Positions 55,089 to 63,914 of a stretch of 64,000 bases of DNA are shown one piece after another. Every line of letters starts with the position of its first letter. The first letter of the stretch is position 1. A program made the translations under genes and the position numbers. The notes below the pieces were generated by a model. The model was not told the DNA's origin, did not search any database, and was given only the letters and a program-made list of their open reading frames with translations. This DNA comes from Frankineae bacterium MT45 (GTDB taxonomy: Bacteria > Actinomycetota > Actinomycetes > Mycobacteriales > Jatrophihabitantaceae): the NCBI GenBank assembly GCA_900100325.1, contig LT629697.1, positions 3,593,423 to 3,657,422 on the forward strand. The letters are read 5' to 3'.

Positions 55089-58000
55089 TTGGCAACGAAG
55101 ATCTTCAGACGTCGGCCACGCCTCGCCGCGCCGGTGATGCCCACCGGCGAGACCCACCTTCAGGCCCCTCCTGACCTGCCCCGCGTGCTGCCGGCCAACA
55201 TGCTCACGAATCTGCTACCGGGCGTGATGATCCTGACCTCGGTCGGCTTCGTCGCGATCAGCGGAGTCAACCCGGCCTCGCTGATGATGGGCGGGATGAT
55301 GGTCATGTCGACCGTCGGCATGATGGGAACCGGCCAGGGGAATCGACGAAGTGCCCGCAAGGCGCAGCTAACCGCTGATCGCAATGACTATCTCGCTTAT
55401 CTGGATCAGATTCGCGACGAAATCGGTCGAACTCGCAGCCAGCAACGGGCCGCCCTGGTCTGGACCCACCCTGACCCGACGTCGCTCTGGTCGATCGCCG
55501 GCGGCCGGCGCATGTGGGAGCGGCGTCCGGGTGACGCCGACTTCAGCGAGGTCCGTATCGGCACCGGAACCCAGCGGCTGGCCCGTCGTTTGATCCCGCC
55601 GCAGACCGGGCCGGTCGAGGAGGTCGACCCGATCGGTGTCCTTGCGCTGCGTCGGCTGGTGCGGGCGCACTCCCTGGTGGAGGATCTGCCGCTGGCGGTG
55701 AAGCTGCGCTCCTTCCCGGCCGTCTCCATCGGCGGCGATCCCGATCAGGCCCGCAGCCTGGCCCGTTCGATGATCGCTCAGCTCGCTTCGTTCCACGGTC
55801 CGGACAACCTGCTCATCGCGGCGGCCGTGGATGGCTCGACCCGGGCGCAATGGGATTGGCTGAAGTGGCTGCCGCAGAACCAGCATCCGACCCTCACCGA
55901 CAGCCTCGGCAGCGCCCGGATGGTCACCTCCTCGCTGGCCGACATCGAACTCGGCCTCGGCGCCGTTCTCACCGACCGCGCGCGCTACAACCGGGCGACC
56001 GCGGCGAACCCGGACGAGCCGCACGTGGTGATCGTCATCGATGGCGGCCAGGTGACCCTGGAGGAACGGATCATGCTCGAGGAGGGCCTGGTCGGCGTCA
56101 CGCTGATCGACCTCTCCAACTCACTCGGGCGGCTGGTCACCCGGCGCGGGCTGCGGATGATCGTGGACGGCGGCCGGGTCGGGGCGATCGGGCGTGACCA
56201 GGTCGAGTGGCTGGGCGAGGTGGATCTGCTCACCGTCGGTGAGGCGGACGCGCTGGCCCGCTGGCTCTCGCCGCACCGCCTCAGCATCACTCAGTCCACC
56301 GACGACGCGCCGCTCACCGGCTCAGCCGAGCTCGTCGACATGCTCGGCATCGGCAACCCGGCCAATATCGAGGTGTCTCGGGTCTGGCGGCAGCGTTCGT
56401 CTCACGATCGTCTGCGCATTCCGATCGGCGTCGGAGAGCACGGTGAGCCGGTCGACCTGGACATCAAGGAGGCGGCCCAGGGCGGGATGGGTCCACACGG
56501 CCTCGTCATCGGCGCGACCGGCTCCGGCAAGTCGGAGCTGCTGCGCACCCTCGTGCTCGGGTTGGCGGTGACCCATCCGGCGAGTGCCCTCAACCTGATC
56601 CTGGTCGACTTCAAGGGCGGCGCCACCTTCCTCGGGCTGCAGGACCTGCCGCATACCGCCGCCGTGATCACCAATCTGCAGGATGACCTCACCATGGTCG
56701 ACCGCATGTACGACGCCCTGTCCGGTGAGATGAACCGGCGCCAGGAACTGCTGAAATCGGCGGGCAACTTCGCCAACGTGAAGGACTACGAACGTGCCCG
56801 TGAGCAGGGCGCCCCGCTGGATCCGCTGCCGTCCCTGCTCATCGTCTGCGACGAGTTCAGCGAGATGCTCAGCCAGAAGCCCGAATTCGCCGAGCTATTC
56901 GTGGCAATCGGACGCCTCGGACGGTCGCTCTCCATGCATCTGCTGCTCGCCTCCCAGCGCTTGGAGGAGGGGAAGCTACGCGGTCTGGACAGTCACCTCT
57001 CCTACCGGATCGGCCTGAAGACCTTCTCGGCGGCGGAGTCACGCACGGTTCTCGGCGTCACCGATGCCTACGAACTTCCGTCGATCCCGGGCTCGGGCTA
57101 TTTGAAGTTCGACACCTCGACCCTCATCCGCTTCAAGGCGGCCTACGTCTCCGGCCCGTACCAGGGCGACGAGCAGACACCGGAGGCCGGCGGCGGCGCC
57201 TCGACGGCGCGCCCCTGCAGTTTCGTCTCCGGCCGGGTGGAGCTGGACGAGCCCGTACCGGCCATCGCACCCGCCGCTGACCCGACCACGGACCCGAGCC
57301 CGCCGTCGACCCCGAGTGACTTCGACAGCCAGCAGCCCGCGGTGCTGGACGTCGTCGTCTCCCGCCTGCGCGGTCAGGGGATGGCGGCTCACGAGGTCTG
57401 GCTGCCGCCGCTGAAGGAGGCGCCGACGTTCGACCAGTTGCTGCCACCGCTGTCGGTCACGCCCGATCGCGGACTCTGCCCGGCCGGCTGGACCGGGCTG
57501 GGTGGGCTGCGGGTGCCGGTGGGCATCGTCGACCTCCCGTTCGAGCAGCGCCGGGACCTCCTCGCCCTCGACTTCTCCGGGGCGGCCGGCCACGGTGTCG
57601 TGGTCGGCGGCCCGCAGAGTGGCAAGAGCACCATGCTCCGCGACATCGTGACCTCACTGGCCCTCACCCACACGCCGGAGGAGGTGCAGATCTACAGCAT
57701 CGACCTCGGCGGTGGCTCGCTGGCCGCCACTGAGGGTCTGCCGCACGTCGGAGCGGTGGCCTCCCGCAGCAACCCCGACCTGATTCGCCGCATGATCGCC
57801 GAGATCGGCGCAATCCTCAACGAGCGCGAGGACTTCTTCCGCCGCAACGGCATCGAGTCGATGGGCGCCTACCGGCAACTGCGCAGCGCTGGACGCGGCG
57901 CGCCGGGCACGGCCGGTCAGTTCGGCGATGTCTTCCTCATCATCGACGGATGGGCCAGCTTCCGCTCCGAGTTCGAGGATCTGGAGCCACGGATCACCTC

Positions 58001-59063
58001 ACTCGCCGCTCAGGGTCTCTCCTTCGGCATTCACGTCATCATCAGCGCTGCGCGTTGGGCTGAGATCCGGGCCGCGCTCAAGGACATGATCGGTACCCGG
58101 CTTGAGCTGCGCCTGGGTGATCCGACCGAGTCGGAGGTCGATCGCCGCATGTCACAGGCGGTCCCCCGGGCCACCCCGGGACGCGGTCTCACCTCCTACA
58201 AGCGCCACTTCCTGGCCGCGCTCCCCCGGATCGACGGTTCCCCGGTCGCGGCGACCCTCGCGAACGGCTTCGCCGCTCTCGTCAGCCAGGTCGCCGGAGC
58301 ATGGCCGGGGATCGGTGCGCCCCCGGTACGGATGCTGCCTGAGCAACTGCCGTACGAGCAGCTGAGTGCCTCCTCAGGTTCGTTGCTCCCGATCGGCATC
58401 AATGAGGAGGCACTCGAACCGGTCTTGCTGGACTTCGAGGCCGAGCCGCACTTCCTCTACTTCGGCGACGGAGAGTCGGGAAAGACGAACTTCCTGAAGG
58501 TCGTCGCGTCCCGGCTGATGGAGCAGCACTCGTCGGCCGAGGTGCGCATCCTGCTGGCCGACTATCGCCGCACCATGCTCGGGTTCGTCGATCCCGAGTA
58601 TCTGGCCGGCTACGCCGCCTCCGCCCCAGCGCTGGAGGCGTTACTCACCGATCTGCGGCCCATCCTGCAGCAGCGCCTCCCCGGTCCGGACATCACCGCG
58701 GAGCAGCTGCAGGCCCGGAATTGGTGGAGCGGCCCCGAGGTGTACGTGCTGGTCGATGACTACGACCTCGTCGCGGCACCGACCGGCAACCCGATCGCCG
58801 CCCTACTGGAGTTCCTGCCGCAGGCCAAGGACGTCGGACTGCACCTCATCATCTGTCGGCGGACCGGCGGCGCCGCCCGCGCTCTCTTCGAACCGGTCAT
58901 CCAGCGCCTGCGTGATCTGGGGGCGTCGGGCATTGTCGGCTCCGGCAGCCGCGACGAGGGAGCGCTCCTCGGGACCACCAGACCGTCGACCCTGCCAGCG
59001 GGTCGTGGCGTGCTGGTGGGACGCCGCTACGGAGCGCAATTAATACAGGTTGCGAAACGCTGA
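55089..59063 (+). CDS. eccC: ESX motor ATPase EccC, full-length fused form, 1324 aa
   Basis: FtsK/SpoIIIE-type motor of type VII secretion. TTG at 55089 is chosen because GGGAGGAG lies 5-6 nt upstream. Two TM helices (about 40-85) and the DUF stalk are followed by three ATPase domains: Walker A GATGSGKSE (Lys481), GGPQSGKST (Lys846) and GDGESGKTN (Lys1132). Only the first has the acidic DE Walker B (LLIVCDEF); the others read LIIDGW and VLVDDYD, as in known EccC, where domains 2-3 bind substrate and regulate domain 1. EccCa and EccCb are fused here. A TATATT box at 55059-55064 may serve as -10. Confidence 0.95.
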   Translation: MATKIFRRRPRLAAPVMPTGETHLQAPPDLPRVLPANMLTNLLPGVMILTSVGFVAISGVNPASLMMGGMMVMSTVGMMGTGQGNRRSARKAQLTADRNDYLAYLDQIRDEIGRTRSQQRAALVWTHPDPTSLWSIAGGRRMWERRPGDADFSEVRIGTGTQRLARRLIPPQTGPVEEVDPIGVLALRRLVRAHSLVEDLPLAVKLRSFPAVSIGGDPDQARSLARSMIAQLASFHGPDNLLIAAAVDGSTRAQWDWLKWLPQNQHPTLTDSLGSARMVTSSLADIELGLGAVLTDRARYNRATAANPDEPHVVIVIDGGQVTLEERIMLEEGLVGVTLIDLSNSLGRLVTRRGLRMIVDGGRVGAIGRDQVEWLGEVDLLTVGEADALARWLSPHRLSITQSTDDAPLTGSAELVDMLGIGNPANIEVSRVWRQRSSHDRLRIPIGVGEHGEPVDLDIKEAAQGGMGPHGLVIGATGSGKSELLRTLVLGLAVTHPASALNLILVDFKGGATFLGLQDLPHTAAVITNLQDDLTMVDRMYDALSGEMNRRQELLKSAGNFANVKDYERAREQGAPLDPLPSLLIVCDEFSEMLSQKPEFAELFVAIGRLGRSLSMHLLLASQRLEEGKLRGLDSHLSYRIGLKTFSAAESRTVLGVTDAYELPSIPGSGYLKFDTSTLIRFKAAYVSGPYQGDEQTPEAGGGASTARPCSFVSGRVELDEPVPAIAPAADPTTDPSPPSTPSDFDSQQPAVLDVVVSRLRGQGMAAHEVWLPPLKEAPTFDQLLPPLSVTPDRGLCPAGWTGLGGLRVPVGIVDLPFEQRRDLLALDFSGAAGHGVVVGGPQSGKSTMLRDIVTSLALTHTPEEVQIYSIDLGGGSLAATEGLPHVGAVASRSNPDLIRRMIAEIGAILNEREDFFRRNGIESMGAYRQLRSAGRGAPGTAGQFGDVFLIIDGWASFRSEFEDLEPRITSLAAQGLSFGIHVIISAARWAEIRAALKDMIGTRLELRLGDPTESEVDRRMSQAVPRATPGRGLTSYKRHFLAALPRIDGSPVAATLANGFAALVSQVAGAWPGIGAPPVRMLPEQLPYEQLSASSGSLLPIGINEEALEPVLLDFEAEPHFLYFGDGESGKTNFLKVVASRLMEQHSSAEVRILLADYRRTMLGFVDPEYLAGYAASAPALEALLTDLRPILQQRLPGPDITAEQLQARNWWSGPEVYVLVDDYDLVAAPTGNPIAALLEFLPQAKDVGLHLIICRRTGGAARALFEPVIQRLRDLGASGIVGSGSRDEGALLGTTRPSTLPAGRGVLVGRRYGAQLIQVAKR

Positions 59064-59105
59064 GAGCGCCGTCCCGCTGGGATAAGAGAATTCTTAGAGG
59101 AGGGT

Positions 59106-59153
59106 ATGGGGCCTTTCAGAGCGAGCATTGCTCGCCTTCTGGGGGGCTGGTAA
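59106..59153 (+). CDS. Possible 15-residue leader peptide before the esx genes
   Basis: ATG preceded by AGAGG-AGGG, then MGPFRASIARLLGGW and TAA. It lies in the 143-nt gap between eccC and the first WXG100 gene. A hairpin GCGAGC-ATT-GCTCGC (59121-59135) falls inside it. It could be a leader affecting esx expression, or chance. Confidence 0.3.
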   Translation: MGPFRASIARLLGGW

Positions 59154-59206
59154 ACACTGAATCGAGAGGTAATCAACCGACCGACCAAATGAAAGGGGAC
59201 GCCAGA

Positions 59207-59521
59207 ATGACTGGTGCCTTCAATACCGAAGCCGCGACGATGGCCCAGGCTGCCAGCCGGGTCACCGACGTAAACCACACGATCTCGACCGAGCTACGGA
59301 CGCTCTTCAGCAGCGTCGAAGCGGTGCAGGCGCACTGGTCGGGCCAGGCGGCCGCGTCGTTCCAGCAGCTGATGGCCCGCTGGAACGAAGACTCCCTGAA
59401 GCTCAACCAGGCGCTCGCCGGAATCTCCGAGCAGATCGCCCAGTCGGGTAAGGCCTACCACGCGTCCGACGAGGCCAACACGTCCGCCATCCGCAGTGCC
59501 GGTAGTGGTCTGAACCTCTGA
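59207..59521 (+). CDS. WXG100 (Esx) protein, 104 aa, first of the pair
   Basis: Helical-hairpin ESX substrate. WSG turn at residues 44-46 (VQAHWSGQAAASFQQL) and the secretion motif YxxxD/E at Tyr84-Asp88 (YHASD) are in the expected spacing. ATG 59207 with AAAGGGG upstream; the longer frame is rejected. It probably forms a heterodimer with the next gene's product and is recognised by EccC. Confidence 0.93.
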   Translation: MTGAFNTEAATMAQAASRVTDVNHTISTELRTLFSSVEAVQAHWSGQAAASFQQLMARWNEDSLKLNQALAGISEQIAQSGKAYHASDEANTSAIRSAGSGLNL

Positions 59522-59562
59522 CCTTTCGTCAGAAAACTTCTAGGACCGGGAGGTCAATCAGC

Positions 59563-59850
59563 ATGTCTTCACCCATCAAGGTCACCTTCTCGCAGCTCGC
59601 CGCGACGCAGGACCAGGTGCGCAGCACCGTCAGCAACATCAACACCCAGCTCGCCGATCTGAAGAGCTACCTCAACCCGTTGGTCCAGACCTGGTCCGGT
59701 GCCGCGGCTGACAACTACAACGCTGCCCAGGCTCAGTGGGACCGCGCTGCCGAGGACCTGAACCAGGTTCTGAGCGCGATCGGTAACGCGCTGGGCTCCG
59801 CCAACGAGGGCTACCAGCAGACTGAGAAGTCCAACGCCAGCCGCTGGTAG
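59563..59850 (+). CDS. WXG100 (Esx) protein, 95 aa, second of the pair
   Basis: WSG turn at residues 44-46 (QTWSGAAADNYNAAQ) and C-terminal YQQTE (Tyr84-Glu88, YxxxE). Positions align exactly with the preceding protein, supporting an EsxA/EsxB-like pair. GGGAGGT provides the ribosome-binding site. Followed by a T-tailed terminator. Confidence 0.93.
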   Translation: MSSPIKVTFSQLAATQDQVRSTVSNINTQLADLKSYLNPLVQTWSGAAADNYNAAQAQWDRAAEDLNQVLSAIGNALGSANEGYQQTEKSNASRW

Positions 59851-59877
59851 TCGCCGTCTCCGAGCTCGATCGAACTG

Positions 59878-59919
59878 AAGCCGATCCGGCCGGCCACCCG
59901 GTCGGATCGGCTTTTGTTT
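59878..59919 (+). terminator. Intrinsic terminator after the esx pair, with a competing repeat
   Basis: AAGCCGATCCG (59878-59888) pairs with CGGATCGGCTT (59903-59913), with an inner CCGG-CCAC-CCGG extension, followed by TTTTGTTT: the clearest Rho-independent terminator in the window. A second AAGCCGATCCG at 59923-59933 could pair with the same middle strand instead. Confidence 0.9.
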
Positions 59920-60018
59920 GCGAAGCCGATCCGAACATTTCCATTCTCATTCCATTTCACCGCCGGATAGTTGCGCGGAGAAATATCTCGAAATTGCACC
60001 GGCCGGAGGGAGGCAATC

Positions 60019-60333
60019 GTGACGTCATTCAAGGCGGATCCGCAGGCACTCAGTACGGCTGCCCAGGCTTTCACTGCGCAGGTGGATCCGATCAACACCG
60101 TGGCGACCCGAGCCGAGCAACTGCAGGGCAGCCCGAGCAGCGCCGGGCGGGACTACGCCGCCGAAGGCACCGCCTACCACGCCGCGCTGCTCACCATGGT
60201 TCAGACGCTGCTCACCCCGATGGCCAGCAAGGCCACCTGGGTCGCCGACACGCTCGCCAGCACGGCCGCGAGCTACCAGCAGAGCGACCGGTCAGCCGAC
60301 ACCGGGCTGGACGCCGCCGGAGAGGGTGCCTGA
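60019..60333 (+). CDS. EspC-like type VII secretion target, 104 aa
   Basis: GTG at 60019 with GGAGGGAGG upstream. Helical protein without WXG, opening TSFKADPQALSTAAQAFTAQ and ending with TAASYQQSDRSAD, which contains YxxxD (YQQSD), the export signal. This is the form of EspC/'type VII secretion target' proteins. Its stop is 1 nt before the next ATG, implying co-translation with the large candidate substrate. Confidence 0.75.
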   Translation: MTSFKADPQALSTAAQAFTAQVDPINTVATRAEQLQGSPSSAGRDYAAEGTAYHAALLTMVQTLLTPMASKATWVADTLASTAASYQQSDRSADTGLDAAGEGA

Positions 60334-60334
60334 G

Positions 60335-62695
60335 ATGTCCGACTGGTGGAACCCGATCGACGACGCCGAGTCGGTCGCTTCGGCGGAGATCGGCCTGGAC
60401 GGGCAGATCCTCAAGACCGGTGTCTCGGCCGCCAGCGACACGGTTCGCGATGCTGTCAGCACCAGCGCGAACCAGATCAGGGATGTCGCCGCGGGCTACG
60501 GGCACGCGGCCGGTGACCTCACCTCGGCCGGGGGTGCGGCGGCCCACGACTATGCCCACGGTTGGTCGCGGGCCTTCAACGATGTCACCGACGGGGATCC
60601 ACTCGGGGCGGTCAAGGCTCCGCTCGATGTGTTGGGTGGGGAACTGACGGCCACCGGCCGCCTGGTCGAGGGGGCCGGGAAGGCCACCAACGATGTGCTC
60701 AGCGGCGGCCTGCACGCGGCCGGGGACGCCTTCGTCGGGGGCACCAAGCTTGTGGGCGATGTCGGCTCCGATGTCCTGCACGGTCTCGGCTTCGGCGGCA
60801 GCAGCAGCAGCAGCATCGACAAGGCGATCGAGAAGCACTTGGTCGGACAGGAGAATCCCAAGGTTCTCAAGGCCAATCAGGCCGAGGAGAAGGCCGGCAA
60901 GGCACAGCTGCAGCAGTTGAAGGGGCGGCTGGCCGCCAATGATCCAGCGGCCTTCGGCACCGCTGACGAGATCCTCGATCCGGGGTCGGCCGGCCTGCAC
61001 TACTTCGACTACTTCCTGCCGGCCTACAACATGTGGACCGGTCAGCACATCACGGTCGCCAGTATCCGGCAGGCTTACGACCGGGAGCGCGGACTGAGCT
61101 TCGCGGCCTTCACCGCCGACGCGAAACTGCTTACCGCAGCCGCCGGCCAGACTCGCGACATCACCCAGACGCTGCAGAGTGCCTACAACACTCTGATCCC
61201 CACCTGGCAGGGAAGCGCCGCAGCGCACTTCGAGACGACGATGGCCGCCTTCTTCACCGCTGATCAGGCGGTGGCGAAGAACCTCAGCGACGCCGGCAGC
61301 GCGATCTCGGCGATCGTGGTGGCGATCCAGAACCTCGTCTACACCAAGGCCAGCACGGTCTCCGGCCTGTATCTGGATCGTCTACCGCGGGGAATCGACG
61401 GCGTGCAGGCCCTGCAGGCGATGGTCACGGTGGCCCAGGGCCACGGCCACGACCCGCTCCGTCGCTGGGTGCTGGGAACCCTGGGGCAGCCGATTCATGG
61501 GCGCCACGCCTGGGACTCCGATGACATGTACAGCCTTGACGATCTTGATGACCGCTCTCGCCAGCTCGCCACGACGGTGGCCGGGCAGTGGTGCAACAAG
61601 ATCCTGGTGGCGCAGACCGAGCAGCGCCTGAATTCCTTCTTCAAGCTCTGTGACTCGACCACATCGAGCATCAAGCAACTCTTCGCGCAGTTCGCCGGTG
61701 AGGCGAAGGCGGTGGCCAATCCCTTCGCCGCTCTGCCGACGGCCCCGGGCGGGGCTTCGTCGGGAAGTACCACCCCGGCCGGTTCCTCCGACCCGGGAGT
61801 AGGCGGCGGAACCCCGGCGGGCTCGACTCCATCGACCGGCGCGCCCTCTGGTTCCGGATCGGCGCCGAGCGGAACCGGCTACGTCCCGATCCCGAACGTC
61901 GGCTCGGGCGAGACCCAGCCGACCGTCCCCGCCGGCACCGCGCCGGGGGCGACCACCACCCCGCCCGCCAGCCCGGGCGGCTCCCCCTCCGGCGGCCCGT
62001 CGGCGGCTGACCCGATCGTCACCAACCCGGACGGCTCGGTGACCTTCGGTCCGAACGGCGCGCTCACCCTCGGCATCAGGAACCCCGACGGCAGTTTCAC
62101 CCTCACCGACACTGATGGGACCGGGACTCACCGGTACCGGGTCGCGTTCGCCCCGGACGGCCACCCGGTCGTCGAGGCCATCGGCTCCGACGCGATCGAC
62201 GGGACCAACGGTGACGACCATGCGACGAGTCATCCGGTGAACTTCGGACCCACCAGCGATCTGTCGATCGGGGCGGAGCACTCCGGTGACGGCTTCACCC
62301 TCACCGATCGTTCTGGCCCGACGCCCCATGACTATCAGGTGAGTTATGACAGCAGCGGGCACCCGCACGTCTCGGCCGCTGCCGCGTCGACCGGGGATGT
62401 CTCAGCCACGACGAGCACCCAGATGGGCGTCGGGACCCAGTTCGGCGCGCAGCAATCGGAGCAGACCACCGCTGCCACCGCGTTGCCGGGCGACACGTCC
62501 ACCCCAACCACGACCGGCACCGCGCACTCCGGATCGACCGCGATGGGGATGCCCATGATGGGTGGGATGGGTCGCGGCGCGGGTGGCGGCGGCGATCAGG
62601 AACTGCGGCGCAAGTACGGAGCGCCGCAAGACGAGGGTGTCGTGGACGCCGACGAGCTCGAGTACTGGGACCGACTCGGTCCGACGATCGGCTGA
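60335..62695 (+). CDS. Large candidate ESX substrate with duplicated C-terminal module, 786 aa
   Basis: No known enzymatic domain recognised. The Ala/Gly/Asp-rich N-terminal half is helical, with a WXG100-like turn at Trp291 (LIPTWQGSAAAHFETTMAAF). After a Cys pair (WCNKI, KLCDST) a Pro/Gly/Ser/Thr linker (about 470-560) leads to two copies of a ~45-residue module, starting FGPNG at 571 and FGPTS at 637, exactly 66 residues apart (shared DGxFTLTDxxGxxxHxYxV and GHPxV). The C-terminus, MPMMGGMGRGAGGGG then charged ELEYWDRLG, resembles tails of other ESX-linked proteins. There is no signal peptide. It is encoded between EspC-like and YbaB-like genes and is probably exported. Confidence 0.75.
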   Translation: MSDWWNPIDDAESVASAEIGLDGQILKTGVSAASDTVRDAVSTSANQIRDVAAGYGHAAGDLTSAGGAAAHDYAHGWSRAFNDVTDGDPLGAVKAPLDVLGGELTATGRLVEGAGKATNDVLSGGLHAAGDAFVGGTKLVGDVGSDVLHGLGFGGSSSSSIDKAIEKHLVGQENPKVLKANQAEEKAGKAQLQQLKGRLAANDPAAFGTADEILDPGSAGLHYFDYFLPAYNMWTGQHITVASIRQAYDRERGLSFAAFTADAKLLTAAAGQTRDITQTLQSAYNTLIPTWQGSAAAHFETTMAAFFTADQAVAKNLSDAGSAISAIVVAIQNLVYTKASTVSGLYLDRLPRGIDGVQALQAMVTVAQGHGHDPLRRWVLGTLGQPIHGRHAWDSDDMYSLDDLDDRSRQLATTVAGQWCNKILVAQTEQRLNSFFKLCDSTTSSIKQLFAQFAGEAKAVANPFAALPTAPGGASSGSTTPAGSSDPGVGGGTPAGSTPSTGAPSGSGSAPSGTGYVPIPNVGSGETQPTVPAGTAPGATTTPPASPGGSPSGGPSAADPIVTNPDGSVTFGPNGALTLGIRNPDGSFTLTDTDGTGTHRYRVAFAPDGHPVVEAIGSDAIDGTNGDDHATSHPVNFGPTSDLSIGAEHSGDGFTLTDRSGPTPHDYQVSYDSSGHPHVSAAAASTGDVSATTSTQMGVGTQFGAQQSEQTTAATALPGDTSTPTTTGTAHSGSTAMGMPMMGGMGRGAGGGGDQELRRKYGAPQDEGVVDADELEYWDRLGPTIG

Positions 62696-62699
62696 TCGC

Positions 62700-62990
62700 A
62701 TGCAGCTCACCACCCAGCTCGCGCAGCAGCTGATCGACCAGGCACAGCGGGACGCCGAGGCGCAGTTCAACCGTCAGCACGCACTGGCCGGTGAAGGCGA
62801 GCTGGCGCTGAGGCGGATCACCGACGATGGAGCGAAGCTGAAGGCAACGGAGGCAGCGGCTAAGTTGGCAGGCACGCCGGCGCTCGGTACAGACACCAGC
62901 CCCTTCTCAGGAGGGAGCAGCACCGGCCCTGCCCGCACTGATACGGACGAGATGGATGACGACGAACAACCGAGTCGCTGGCTGACGTGA
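62700..62990 (+). CDS. Small acidic ESX-locus protein, 96 aa
   Basis: ATG at 62700, 4 nt after the preceding stop. One amphipathic helix (QLTTQLAQQLIDQAQRDAEA) is followed by an Ala/Gly/Thr linker and an acidic end (TDTDEMDDDEQPSRWLT). No family is recognised. The acidic Trp-containing tail is reminiscent of other ESX-locus proteins; it may assist or be exported. Confidence 0.6.
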   Translation: MQLTTQLAQQLIDQAQRDAEAQFNRQHALAGEGELALRRITDDGAKLKATEAAAKLAGTPALGTDTSPFSGGSSTGPARTDTDEMDDDEQPSRWLT

Positions 62991-63039
62991 ATGCCAGCAG
63001 CAACCGCAGGTCGCTCAGCACAGCACGGGAGGTCGCGCT

Positions 63040-63558
63040 GTGAGTTCCCTGGTACCTCGATTCGACGCCGAGCGCGCCCGGGCGGCGTCGATGCGGATGC
63101 GCTACGTCGAGATTCGCAACGCGCTGGCGCAACTGCAGGTGAAGGCAACATCCGAGGATGGGACGGTGGCGGTCGAGATGGGGGCGGGCGGAGCGGTGCG
63201 GGCAGTGACGCTGACTGAGCAGGCCATGCAGAAGTCTCCTGAGGCCCTGTCCCGGCTGTTGCTGGAGACGATCAACAGCGCGATGCAGCAGATCGCCGAC
63301 AAGACGAACGAGGTCGTCTCGCCCTTCGTCAGCAACTCCGGGTTGGATCTGCAGGCGATCACCAGCGGTCGGGTGCCGGCCAACCCGCATCAGCGTCCGC
63401 AGAACCCGTTCGCCGAAGAGATCGAGCGGGCCAGCGCGATCCCCAAGCGCCCGATGGGCGACTACGCCAGAAGGCAGCAGGCGCCCGAGAACCCTGCCTC
63501 GAAAGCCGAGCCCGTCGATGCGGATCGCCGTCGTTTCGAGACCGGGGAGGAGGTCTAG
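63040..63558 (+). CDS. YbaB/EbfC-like protein of the ESX locus, 172 aa
   Basis: The N-terminal ~100 residues follow the YbaB/EbfC nucleoid-associated fold: helix (ALAQLQVKATSEDGTVAVEM), strands around GAGGAVRAVTL, and a long helix (LSRLLLETINSAMQQIADKT). A charged, Pro-rich extension follows (residues 120-172). In ESX loci such proteins (EspL-like) occur as cytoplasmic partners of substrates. GTG at 63040 with GGGAGGT upstream. Confidence 0.75.
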   Translation: MSSLVPRFDAERARAASMRMRYVEIRNALAQLQVKATSEDGTVAVEMGAGGAVRAVTLTEQAMQKSPEALSRLLLETINSAMQQIADKTNEVVSPFVSNSGLDLQAITSGRVPANPHQRPQNPFAEEIERASAIPKRPMGDYARRQQAPENPASKAEPVDADRRRFETGEEV

Positions 63559-63560
63559 TC

Positions 63561-63914
63561 ATGGAGAACTCAAGTCCCGACTCCTACAGCGTCGACACCG
63601 GGGTGCTCCGCGAGGTCGCCGGCAACCTCGGCGGGCAGGCCTCCTCGGCGCAGAGCCTGGTCAACCGGGCGGGCACTACCGACGTCCCCGCCGGTTCGTG
63701 GGGAACCCTCGGGTACTCTCTCGGCCTCCCCGATCTCTACACCCAGGTCCGAGATCAGGCCGACAGCACACTGAACCGCATCCATGACTTCCTGCTCTGG
63801 TCATCGCAGACACTGAGCCGGACCGCAGCCGACTACGACAACCAGGAAGCGAGCACCGTTCGTCATTTCCGGGCCATCGGCGGCGGTAACCCGACGAGCG
63901 GTGGCACGACATGA
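63561..63914 (+). CDS. EspC-like/WXG-type secretion target, 117 aa
   Basis: ATG at 63561, 2 nt after the YbaB-like stop. Helical; opens YSVDTGVLREVAGNLGGQAS, has a central SWGTLGYSLGL turn and ends with ADYDNQEAST, which contains YxxxE (YDNQE). Probably secreted by the ESX system, perhaps as a partner of the next gene. The stop overlaps the next ATG (ATGA). Confidence 0.7.
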   Translation: MENSSPDSYSVDTGVLREVAGNLGGQASSAQSLVNRAGTTDVPAGSWGTLGYSLGLPDLYTQVRDQADSTLNRIHDFLLWSSQTLSRTAADYDNQEASTVRHFRAIGGGNPTSGGTT

